Source: Spirochaetales bacterium | GTDB lineage: Bacteria > Spirochaetota > Spirochaetia > DSM-27196 > SLST01 | Assembly (NCBI GenBank): GCA_007130265.1 | Contig: SLST01000583.1 | Location: 1 to 28,355 of the forward strand | Direction of reading: 5' to 3' | Length of the DNA: 28,355 nucleotides | In this document: positions 15,701 through 21,100 of the stretch, one piece after another | Numbering within the stretch: position 1 is the first letter of the stretch | Layout of the letters: each line of letters begins with the position of its first letter | Program-made: the position numbers and the translations under genes | The notes under the pieces: generated by a model | What the model saw: only the letters and a program-made list of their open reading frames with translations | Database searches by the model: none | What the model was told of the DNA's origin: nothing

Positions 15701-15873
15701 TCGAGGGCTGGAGTGTCTGCCTCGACGAGCTCAACTACCAGCGCACCGGCTACCGCAGTGGCGGTCTGCTCGACGTCCACTATCTGACCGACGCGGACAT
15801 CGCATCGCGGACCAGTTTTGCCGTGAAGATCGACGCGGTCACTGATCCGGCCGAACGCCTGCCTCTGGGCTGA
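12709..15873 (+). CDS. GAF-like / PEP-synthase-type ATP-grasp / nucleotidyltransferase fusion
   Basis: 1054-residue multidomain protein. Residues 5-30 are a charged helix (SERAKELRCLYQIEELLL) leading into a GAF-like module (about 30-130, ending MPEEEQLLRTIAQRIGLAVEYREL). A helical section covers about 145-330. A PPDK/PEP-synthase N-terminal ATP-grasp domain spans about 336-705: GGKAAGLLLAGRIL, PIIVRSSSRLEDRFGSAFSGKY, and the terminal WLLQCRPQS. An uncharacterised conserved-looking domain follows at 705-895 (VLIGPGRWGSRGDIRQG, SFGTHFFQDLVEASIRY). The C-terminus (930-1040) is a nucleotidyltransferase fold with GS (965-966), SDIDLLV (D977, D979) and a third carboxylate D1022 in LDVHYLT. The phosphohistidine swivel and PEP/pyruvate barrel of true PEP synthase are absent, so it cannot do that full reaction. 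It is likely a regulatory phospho- or nucleotidyl-transfer protein; its partner may be the coupled GDH-like enzyme (inference). The ATG at 12709 was chosen over an in-frame TTG at 12697. Its 3' end overlaps the convergent phosphoesterase by 35 bases. Confidence 0.85.
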   Translation: MSEGNAELVKLSERAKELRCLYQIEELLLDRGRDFDRTLQEVVNHLPEAWEFASICQARLVLEDRDYTTEVFDAPVVSMSEPIVTRSGQVGLIEVSYRASDAVHRFMPEEEQLLRTIAQRIGLAVEYRELQQTVHEIDQMRSGGRPSHHEWHTIVELLVRTDQKLYARMARKLLAHMCWSGVRDASCLFGEEDVAYLQAAEETGHNAPQGTTARPDVLESSARIFEIAEQNLSERTIFTLLQKWLKEDKASFIFRTLVNLDHSLTDVADAVRRFIDLNPPDGLEISEATGKGIQVLLIRRMITNQLEYINVAKRHLTIRDFYDLIDHMIIPARSHGVIGGKAAGLLLAGRILRSHADARPGLAEVATPKTWYLPSDSLHYFMNFNDMEEMFEQKYKPMEEIRSEYPHIVELFKSSRFPPEIVHGLSMALDDLGPDPIIVRSSSRLEDRFGSAFSGKYKSLFIANQGTKHERLAALLDAVAEVYSSLFGPDPIQYRVERGLLDVREEMGVIIQQVVGSRVGDYFLPTCAGLAFSSNEFRWSARLNREDGLVRLVPGLGTRAVDRTPDDYPVLVAPGQPGLRVNSTPEETARYSPAKLDVLNLKRNRFETVGVDAFLKAHGEELPGVERVVSTFADGRLTRQSRLMLDFSSELVVTFEGLINDPAFITTVKDMLEVLETEIGTAVDIEFAYDGRRIWLLQCRPQSRSTDTEPAPIPKSIDERDLLFRSRRHVSNGLLPDISHIVYVDGRRYGLLPSAREMRAVGLAVSKLNKVLPKRRFVLIGPGRWGSRGDIRQGVNVGYADISNTAALMEVAAEGAEFRPDLSFGTHFFQDLVEASIRYIPVYPGDEESTFDERFLGRSHNELAELLPEFAALDHVIRVIDVPKATGGKVLRILQNADLNEAVGLFADPAPGKPSRALQSPDHRPTVAVHRDPDDHWRWRYEMAERIAARVAADRYGVKAMYIIGSVKNATAGPGSDIDLLVHHAGDDEQLQKLQTYLEGWSVCLDELNYQRTGYRSGGLLDVHYLTDADIASRTSFAVKIDAVTDPAERLPLG

Positions 15874-16759
15874 CACGTCGCTTCGCTGCGGAGGGGTCGT
15901 CGAGCGGAAACTCCACGAGGACAAGCCCGGCTTCATGATGCGCGGCAGACATACACCAGGTAGACCCGATCTTCGTGACAAACTCACCGGTGAGACTGTA
16001 AGCCTCGTGAACGTGACCGTGCAGTGTCAGGTATGGCTGTCGGTCCTCGATCATGCGCCTCACCGCGATGCTGCCGATGTGCCGATCCAGGGGAACCCCC
16101 TCGATCTTCGTCGAGTCGAGATTCGTCGTATCCAGCACCGTCTCGTACGGAGGGACATGAAACAGGAAGACTGCCGACGAGACGTCCGCATCGCCAATCA
16201 TCCGATCGAGGTCCGTGGCGATCGTCGCCGTGCGCCGCTCGCGCGCGCTGCGCGGAACGGTCAGCTCGCCTTCCTCCGGCGAGACCGATCCGGGATCCAC
16301 GAATCGTGAGACGTCGTAGCGTTCCCAGTCCTTCCTGCGGAACGGGCTCGGAGGAATGCAGTTGTAGCCGTACACCGGTCTGCCGGCCACAAAGACGCGG
16401 CGTTCATGGAGATAGTGCCATGCGTGCTCCACGGCGCCGCCGAGGATCGACGCTTCCTCGTACCGCGGGTCGTCGTTGCCGAGCACGAGGAGCACGGTCG
16501 GATACCGGTCGCCGAGCTCACGACCCAGGCCGTGAAAACGGGGGATCAGGAAGCGGTTCACGAAGTCCTCGTCGGAGACGCCGGGCCCAGCCATTCGGCC
16601 GAGCGGCTGCGGCAGCAGGTCGCCGGCGAGAAAGAGTACGTCCGGGGGATCGGTGCGCAGGAGTGTGAAGAGTGCCTGGTACCGATCGATCCGGCCATGG
16701 AGATCGGAGATGAGATAGCAGCGGCGGGCGTCAGGACGCAGGTCCATGGGCCGCATCAT
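15839..16759 (-). CDS. Calcineurin-like metallophosphoesterase
   Basis: 306-residue binuclear metal phosphoesterase, cytosolic. The metal ligands are visible in order: SDLHG (D19, H21), AGDLLP (D47), LGNDDPR (N95 and neighbours), FHVPPYE, and the paired LHGHVHEAYSL near residue 250. This set matches the full family signature, so it should be active on a phosphomonoester, phosphodiester or nucleotide; the substrate is not readable. The start codons ATGATG at 16759-16754 have no clear ribosome site; an internal ATG at 16747 is an alternative. It follows the unknown helical gene by 44 bases on the same strand, so it may be the third gene of the rnk-like operon. The 3' end overlaps the ATP-grasp fusion gene by 35 bases, tail to tail. 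Confidence 0.88.
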   Translation of the reverse strand: MMRPMDLRPDARRCYLISDLHGRIDRYQALFTLLRTDPPDVLFLAGDLLPQPLGRMAGPGVSDEDFVNRFLIPRFHGLGRELGDRYPTVLLVLGNDDPRYEEASILGGAVEHAWHYLHERRVFVAGRPVYGYNCIPPSPFRRKDWERYDVSRFVDPGSVSPEEGELTVPRSARERRTATIATDLDRMIGDADVSSAVFLFHVPPYETVLDTTNLDSTKIEGVPLDRHIGSIAVRRMIEDRQPYLTLHGHVHEAYSLTGEFVTKIGSTWCMSAAHHEAGLVLVEFPLDDPSAAKRRVSPEAGVRPDQ

Positions 16760-16803
16760 CGCCCGAAGGCGGGATGGGTGTCCATGACGCAGGGGCTACG
16801 CGA

Positions 16804-17781
16804 CTACCCGTGGCGAGCGGCCCGGTCGAGGAGGTAGACGAGCAGCATCTCTTCAAGCGTACGTCGGGGTCCGGGTTGATCGGCGATCTCGCGCCTGGCA
16901 ACGTCCCGAGCACGCCGCTGATAGAACCGGTACATCTCACGCGGATCCACGCTTGCGACATCGGGAAGCGGCGCCTCGTGCCCCAGGAGACGCATCAGTT
17001 CGTCGCGATCGACAACGGCCATCCCGCGATCGCGCATCTCGCGCCTGACGCGGGCGATCTGTTCATGGGTCAGTCCGAACACGAACTCTTCCAGCGCCTG
17101 GATCGCCTCAGGATCGCTGTCGTGAGCGCAGAGAAAGTCGTGCCAGGTTTCCGAAAGCAGACTCGAGATGCGCAGAAGCTCCATCGTCCCGAGCATCGTG
17201 CCAAAAACGGGCGCGACGCGTGTCCGCACGTGCCAGAGATCCAGGATGACAGGGGCGTAGCGCGGGACGTTGCGGTCGCTGCGGTGTTCCCAGAGGTGCA
17301 GCAGATCGATCGCCGACCGCCTGCGCTGCGCCAGGGGATACCGGCCCACGTTCTCGATGATGACTTGGTAGACGTCTTCGATCAGCAGCGAGAAGACAAG
17401 TGACTCCCACCGGTGCTGAAGACTCTCACGGTACCCGGCGAGGTCGGGCGATCCTGCGCAGATCTTGACGAGAAATCCGTAGACGTTCAGTCGGGCGATC
17501 ATCAGGCCTCGCCCCACCGCCACCTTGGTGGGCAGAAGTACCGTGTGATCGCAGCCGTCGCGGAAGAGCGATTCGACGAGCGTCTCAACCGACCGGGCAT
17601 CGTGCGAGATCGTCTGCTCGTCGAAGATCGACGGATAGGCGTCAAATGCCTGCGAGAGCAGACTGAGGCTGTGCTGCATCCGGAGCCCCTGCTCGAATGT
17701 CTGCGGCTCCATGCGCCTGATGGTCGGCAGGAGTTGCTCGAGCAGGTCGTCTTCGGTCACGTCAGCGAGCGCGGTCGCCAT
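16804..17781 (-). CDS. Helical protein of unknown function, coupled to rnk-like gene
   Basis: I do not recognise this 325-residue protein. It is soluble and mostly alpha-helical by composition, with no signal peptide, no membrane span and no cysteine-cluster or nucleotide-binding motif. The N-terminus (MATALADVTEDDLLEQLLPTIRRME) is acidic. The middle has an aromatic/Arg-rich run, LLHLWEHRSDRNVPRYAPVILDLWHVRTRV. The C-terminus is basic (YRFYQRRARDVARREIADQ, then RRTLEEMLLVYLLDRAARHG). The start ATG at 17781 was chosen because the rnk-like gene stops 4 bases upstream and a GAGGCG site lies inside its end; the longer frame is a shadow. Such tight coupling suggests a shared function with the RNA-polymerase-associated Rnk-like protein. 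A scaffold or nucleic-acid-associated role is only a guess. Confidence 0.8.
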   Translation of the reverse strand: MATALADVTEDDLLEQLLPTIRRMEPQTFEQGLRMQHSLSLLSQAFDAYPSIFDEQTISHDARSVETLVESLFRDGCDHTVLLPTKVAVGRGLMIARLNVYGFLVKICAGSPDLAGYRESLQHRWESLVFSLLIEDVYQVIIENVGRYPLAQRRRSAIDLLHLWEHRSDRNVPRYAPVILDLWHVRTRVAPVFGTMLGTMELLRISSLLSETWHDFLCAHDSDPEAIQALEEFVFGLTHEQIARVRREMRDRGMAVVDRDELMRLLGHEAPLPDVASVDPREMYRFYQRRARDVARREIADQPGPRRTLEEMLLVYLLDRAARHG

Positions 17782-17785
17782 TACG

Positions 17786-18202
17786 TCACGCCTCGGCCGC
17801 CGCCTGCGTAACTCCGGTGTGCTCGACCCTGTTGATGCGGATCCTGTACGTTCCTCCCGGCGCGACGTACTCGATCTCAGTCCCCTCACGCTCGCCGATC
17901 AGGGCGAGACCGAGTGGAGCGAGGATGGAGACGTGGCTCTCACCCTCCTTCGCCTGTGCCGGGAAGACGAGGAGAGCCTCGGCGGTCGTACCGGTCTCCT
18001 TGCACGTGTAGTTGACGCGCGAACCCATCGTGATCACTTTGGATGGAATATCGGCACGATCCATCACAACGGCATGCTTCATCTCCCTTGCAAGGCGGTT
18101 GAAGTGCGGCTGGCTGAGCCTGCCCGTGCGCTCGAGGCTGTCTACAAGTCTCTTCAGAACCGAATAGTCGTCGTCACTGAGAACGATCTTCCCGTCGCTC
18201 AT
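17786..18202 (-). CDS. rnk: Rnk-like GreA/GreB C-terminal domain protein
   Basis: 138-residue protein matching Rnk (regulator of nucleoside diphosphate kinase), which has a GreA/GreB-type C-terminal fold and binds RNA polymerase but has a short N-terminal hairpin instead of the long Gre coiled coil. Visible parts are the N-terminal KIVLSDDDYSVLKRLVDSLE helix region, PSKVITMGSRVNY, the core VFPAQAKEGESHVSILAPLG, and GTEIEYVAPGGTYRIRINRVEH. The acidic tip residues needed for transcript cleavage by Gre factors are absent, so it is probably a polymerase-binding regulator, not a cleavage factor. GGAGGG precedes the ATG at 18202 by 6 bases. It heads an operon with the unknown helical gene 4 bases downstream. 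Confidence 0.85.
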   Translation of the reverse strand: MSDGKIVLSDDDYSVLKRLVDSLERTGRLSQPHFNRLAREMKHAVVMDRADIPSKVITMGSRVNYTCKETGTTAEALLVFPAQAKEGESHVSILAPLGLALIGEREGTEIEYVAPGGTYRIRINRVEHTGVTQAAAEA

Positions 18203-18265
18203 CTGAACCCTCCACTTCCGCCGGAATGAGGTAATCGAGATTTCTGGTCCGGCAGGTATATGCAA

Positions 18266-18294
18266 AGGATACGGGTGCGCAGGCCGTCGGGCAA
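18266..18294 (-). promoter_or_regulatory. Sigma-70-type promoter of the rnk-like operon
   Basis: On the minus strand TTGCCC (18294-18289), a 17-base spacer, then TATCCT (18271-18266). The leader to the ATG at 18202 is about 57 bases and carries a normal ribosome site. Confidence 0.65.
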
Positions 18295-18319
18295 TCCGAC
18301 AAAAACGTGCACGATACCT

Positions 18320-18336
18320 ACATGTTTTATACATGT
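18320..18336. promoter_or_regulatory. Perfect ACATGT-N5-ACATGT palindrome, possible operator
   Basis: ACATGT, loop TTTAT, ACATGT. The arms are self-complementary, so the element is both a direct and an inverted repeat. It lies 25 bases upstream of the -35 of the rnk-like promoter and 7 bases after the stop of the LuxR-type gene. The size and symmetry fit a dimeric helix-turn-helix regulator. A terminator is less likely because the stem is AT-rich and no T-run follows. Confidence 0.5.
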
Positions 18337-18343
18337 CCGAGCG

Positions 18344-19270
18344 CTATGTCACCGATCTGAGATAGGTCGTGAGGTTGACCTTCGACTTGTTGAGTTTGAG
18401 CTTCCTGCGAATCGTGTTTCGGTGACGTTCGACGGTGGTTTCACTGATGTGAAGGAAGGTGCTGATCTCTTTCGTCGTCAGGCCGTTGCGGATGAGTCCG
18501 CATATCTCCACTTCTCGGGGGCTGAGCCGGTGTGCCACTTCGACCAGTCTCCTGTCGTCCGACGTGAGGAGGGCGGCGAGAGAGGCTTCGATCTGGTCGA
18601 CTCTCGACCGCACGAAAGGGTCGAACGCAGATCGCTCCGCGATCTCGTGGAGATACGGGCGAACAAAGATGTCGACGTGGGCCCTCGCATCGCGGAGCAG
18701 CGCCCTCTTCTCATGCTCGATCTGCGAAAGGACTTCCCGAAGCGTAACGTTTTTCCGTTCGAGCTCAGCCGTCTGCCGCTGGAGCGTCTTGGTAGACTCG
18801 CGGAGAACCAGGTCCATCTCTACGCGCTGCAAAAGGTCAGCCATGAGGGTGGCCGTTGAGGCAACGAGATGCTTCTCTCGCGTGTGCATAGCGGGAACCG
18901 TTCCGTCGGACCTCGATCGGGCCGAAGATGCAACGCAGATGGTGATCCGTTTCTCGATGCTATAGGTTCGGCGAACTGTATAGAGCTCAACGGGTCGCAG
19001 CGGATCGACCGTCTCCTCGGTATCGCGATCGCCTTGCTCACTATCGTCCCCGCACCTCTCCCGGTATCCGTCGGCGTCAATCTCGACGATAACGGCGTCA
19101 GGTCGCTCCATGGACGCGCGAAGGATTCGGGCCGTCTCCCGGATCACTGCGCGGACGTCGTCGACCGGACGACTGAACAGCGCCGCCAGCCCATAGAGGG
19201 CATCGAGCTCTTTCTCGCGCTCGGAGAGAGTATGCTGCAGCTGCTGGAATTCGCACGCGTCGCCTGCCAT
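18344..19270 (-). CDS. LuxR-type transcriptional regulator with sensor-like N-terminus
   Basis: 308-residue DNA-binding regulator. The N-terminal QLQHTLSEREKELDALYGL helix leads into a degenerate GAF-like module (about residues 30-150). A coiled coil follows at about 150-195 (LRESTKTLQRQTAELERKN to SQIEHEKRALL), then the segment AHVDIFVRPYLHEI common in this regulator group. The LuxR helix-turn-helix is at about 248-305 (RLSPREVEICGLIRNGLTTK, ISETTVERHRNTIRRKLKL). No receiver domain is present, so activity is probably set by a ligand or partner at the N-terminal module. I chose the ATG at 19270 because the -10 box at 19289-19284 overlaps the alternative ATG at 19285. The gene appears to be transcribed alone, and the palindrome after its stop could be a target site. 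Confidence 0.88.
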   Translation of the reverse strand: MAGDACEFQQLQHTLSEREKELDALYGLAALFSRPVDDVRAVIRETARILRASMERPDAVIVEIDADGYRERCGDDSEQGDRDTEETVDPLRPVELYTVRRTYSIEKRITICVASSARSRSDGTVPAMHTREKHLVASTATLMADLLQRVEMDLVLRESTKTLQRQTAELERKNVTLREVLSQIEHEKRALLRDARAHVDIFVRPYLHEIAERSAFDPFVRSRVDQIEASLAALLTSDDRRLVEVAHRLSPREVEICGLIRNGLTTKEISTFLHISETTVERHRNTIRRKLKLNKSKVNLTTYLRSVT

Positions 19271-19283
19271 CGTGGTTCGTGTC

Positions 19284-19312
19284 ATGATACCACGAGGCTT
19301 AGAATCCATCAC
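19284..19312 (-). promoter_or_regulatory. Candidate promoter of the LuxR-type gene
   Basis: On the minus strand GTGATG (19312-19307, 3 of 6 matches), a 17-base spacer, then TATCAT (19289-19284, 5 of 6 matches). The ATG at 19270 follows after 13 bases, leaving a leader of about 7 bases and no ribosome site. Confidence 0.5.
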
Positions 19313-19362
19313 GACGCGCCACACGGTTGCAGCGACGCAGCCGGTCCGACCAGGCTACGGAT

Positions 19363-20394
19363 CTACGACGCCGCCCAGACCCGTCTCGCCTGCCGGAAAC
19401 TCAGGAAGCGTTTCTCACCTTCATGCCACAGATTGAAGCGCAGCGCGCGCAGGCTCCGCAGAAACGACAGCGAATCTACGTCGCTCGCCTCAGGCGCCGA
19501 GCGCAGCGCCTCCCACAGGTGGTAGTTGGGGATTCGCGGTCGGAGGTGATGTATGTGATGGATGCCGATGTTCCCGGTCAGCCAGCGCAGTATCCCCGGG
19601 AGCCGGTAGTACGACGCACCCGCCATGGCGGCGCGGTACTGGTCCCAGCGCCCGTCGCGTTCCCAGTACCCGGGATCGAACTGGTGCTGGACGTAGAAGA
19701 GCCAGATCCCGATGGTGCCGGAGAGCAGGATCACCGGGAGTTGAATGCCGACATACGCGCGCCAACCGAAGCCCAGCGATAGCGCCGTCGCGAGAGCCGC
19801 AATGCCAAGGTTGGTGGCCACGACGCTGAGACGTTCACGCCGAGTGGACCCTTTCGGCGTGAACCGGTTCCCGATCACGAATACGAAGAGCGGACCGAAG
19901 AAGAACATGAAGAACGGTGTCCGGTAGACACGATACTTCAGGCGGGCGAACCACGACGCCGATTGGTACTCTTCGCACGTCATGGTCCACACGTCGCCGA
20001 ATCCTCGGTGGTCGAGCTGCCCGCTCGTTGCGTGATGGCGCAGATGGTCAACCCGCCATGACTGAAACGACGTAAAGGTCAGGACACCGGTCAGGTAACC
20101 GATAATCCGGTTTCCCGCGGCCGACGGCAGGAACGAGCCGTGACAGCAGTCGTGAAAGATGATGAACGTTCGCACGAGGAAGAAGGCGGCCGCTACGGCG
20201 ACCGGCAGAATCGACCAGTACGGCATGCCGCGAGACAGCATAACGATCATGAACGCCCAGAGCGTGAAGTACGGAATGAGTGTGTTGACGAGTTGCCAGA
20301 CGGCACGCCCGGCCGAGGAGCGTTGGTACGCTCGAATATCACGATACCATTGGGGAAAGACCGACGCGCCGGTCTTTGCAGAGCTTACAGACAT
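19363..20394 (-). CDS. Membrane fatty-acid desaturase
   Basis: 343-residue integral membrane di-iron enzyme that inserts a double bond into acyl chains using O2. The three histidine boxes are intact: HDCCH (81-85), HLRHH (117-121) and HIHHL (280-284, preceded by H279). Hydrophobic helices flank them (about 35-55, 60-80, 160-178, 190-235). HDCCH plus a C-terminal HxxHH-like box resembles the acyl-lipid delta-12/omega-3 group found in bacteria. The O2 requirement argues against a strictly anaerobic host. The start ATG at 20394 has GGAGGA 2-3 bases upstream; a longer frame from 20418 is less likely. It has its own promoter in a 136-base divergent spacer. It ends 92 bases before the LuxR-type gene starts. 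Confidence 0.93.
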   Translation of the reverse strand: MSVSSAKTGASVFPQWYRDIRAYQRSSAGRAVWQLVNTLIPYFTLWAFMIVMLSRGMPYWSILPVAVAAAFFLVRTFIIFHDCCHGSFLPSAAGNRIIGYLTGVLTFTSFQSWRVDHLRHHATSGQLDHRGFGDVWTMTCEEYQSASWFARLKYRVYRTPFFMFFFGPLFVFVIGNRFTPKGSTRRERLSVVATNLGIAALATALSLGFGWRAYVGIQLPVILLSGTIGIWLFYVQHQFDPGYWERDGRWDQYRAAMAGASYYRLPGILRWLTGNIGIHHIHHLRPRIPNYHLWEALRSAPEASDVDSLSFLRSLRALRFNLWHEGEKRFLSFRQARRVWAAS

Positions 20395-20418
20395 AGTCCT
20401 CCGTATATTGTCGAGCAA

Positions 20419-20447
20419 AAAATACAGCTTTCCGCGGCGATTGTCAT
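20419..20447 (-). promoter_or_regulatory. Sigma-70-type promoter of the desaturase gene
   Basis: On the minus strand ATGACA (20447-20442, 5 of 6), a 17-base spacer, then TATTTT (20424-20419). A leader of about 18 bases includes GGAGGA. Confidence 0.7.
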
Positions 20448-20455
20448 CCGGCTGC

Positions 20456-20497
20456 GGGGTCTACTCGTTGGGGTCTACTCGTCGCGGTCTAAACGTT
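20456..20497. repeat. Three imperfect 14-bp tandem repeats
   Basis: GGGGTCTACTCGTT (20456-20469), GGGGTCTACTCGTC (20470-20483) and GCGGTCTAAACGTT (20484-20497). They lie between the divergent desaturase and DinB promoters, 9 bases beyond the desaturase -35. The function is unknown: possible regulator binding array or replication slippage. Confidence 0.85.
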
Positions 20498-20515
20498 ACG
20501 CCGTTGGCTCCGATG

Positions 20516-20524
20516 TGATACGAT
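20516..20524 (+). promoter_or_regulatory. Extended -10 promoter of the DinB gene, leaderless type
   Basis: TG-A-TACGAT (TG at 20516-20517, hexamer 20519-20524) is an extended -10. Six bases (GCGCCC) separate it from the ATG at 20531. No good -35 and no Shine-Dalgarno site are present. Confidence 0.6.
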
Positions 20525-20530
20525 GCGCCC

Positions 20531-21100
20531 ATGACGCACCGAAAAGGACGCCCCCGTCGCTATGACATCGCCGCGACATCCGACTACGTCGATCCGGAGG
20601 CAGGATTCGCCGCCGCCTGGCTCGCTGAGCTCCGCGAGCGAGTCATCGACCAGATCAGCGAGCTTCCGCCGCGGGCGCTGAACTACGTGAGCGGTTCCAC
20701 GAGGCTCTCGGTCGCCCGACTCGTCCGCCACATGGCCTGGGGCGAGGTCGAGTGGATGAAGAGAGTAGGCGCGCCGACGCCGGCCAGGGATCTCGCCGTG
20801 ATTCTGGAGACCGACGCGCTCACCGGTTTCCGCAGCGACCCGGAACCGGCTATCTCCGCCGAGATGCTCATCACCGCGGTACGCCGTGCGGCCGCCGAGG
20901 TCGTGGAGCCGGCATTGCGGTCGGCGGAAGACGTGGACGCGGTGGTGGTCGACGACGGGACGACGCTTCGCGGCGTGCTCATGCACCTGCAGTGGCACTG
21001 GATCTACCACAGCGGCCAGATCGGTCTCCTGCAGTTCGAGTGGGGATCCGACTACGAGTGGACGATGCACCGCCCGATGTCGCCGACCATCACCCGCTGA
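20531..21100 (+). CDS. DinB/YfiT-like four-helix metal protein
   Basis: 189-residue protein of the DinB superfamily, whose members are metal-binding four-helix bundles used as thiol transferases or uncharacterised stress proteins. The expected histidine triad is visible: H67 in VARLVRHMAWGE, and H156 and H160 in LQWHWIYHSGQIGLL. The N-terminal about 25 residues (RKGRPRRYDIAATSDY) are basic and outside the bundle. The bacillithiol or mycothiol partner cannot be inferred. The start ATG at 20531 sits 6 bases after an extended -10, so the message should be leaderless. Its last 11 bases overlap the 3' end of the metallo-beta-lactamase-fold gene on the other strand. Confidence 0.85.
   Translation: MTHRKGRPRRYDIAATSDYVDPEAGFAAAWLAELRERVIDQISELPPRALNYVSGSTRLSVARLVRHMAWGEVEWMKRVGAPTPARDLAVILETDALTGFRSDPEPAISAEMLITAVRRAAAEVVEPALRSAEDVDAVVVDDGTTLRGVLMHLQWHWIYHSGQIGLLQFEWGSDYEWTMHRPMSPTITR

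Noticed and set aside
14884..15987. 367-codon minus-strand frame opposite the nucleotidyltransferase region
   Set aside because: It is opposite a domain with intact catalytic residues and no motif is visible in it.
16766..16777. cccgaaggcggg hairpin before the phosphoesterase gene
   Set aside because: Only four base pairs and no T-run; expected by chance at this GC content.
18320..18336. Terminator of the LuxR-type gene
   Set aside because: The stem is short and AT-rich and no T-run follows on the minus strand; an operator fits better.
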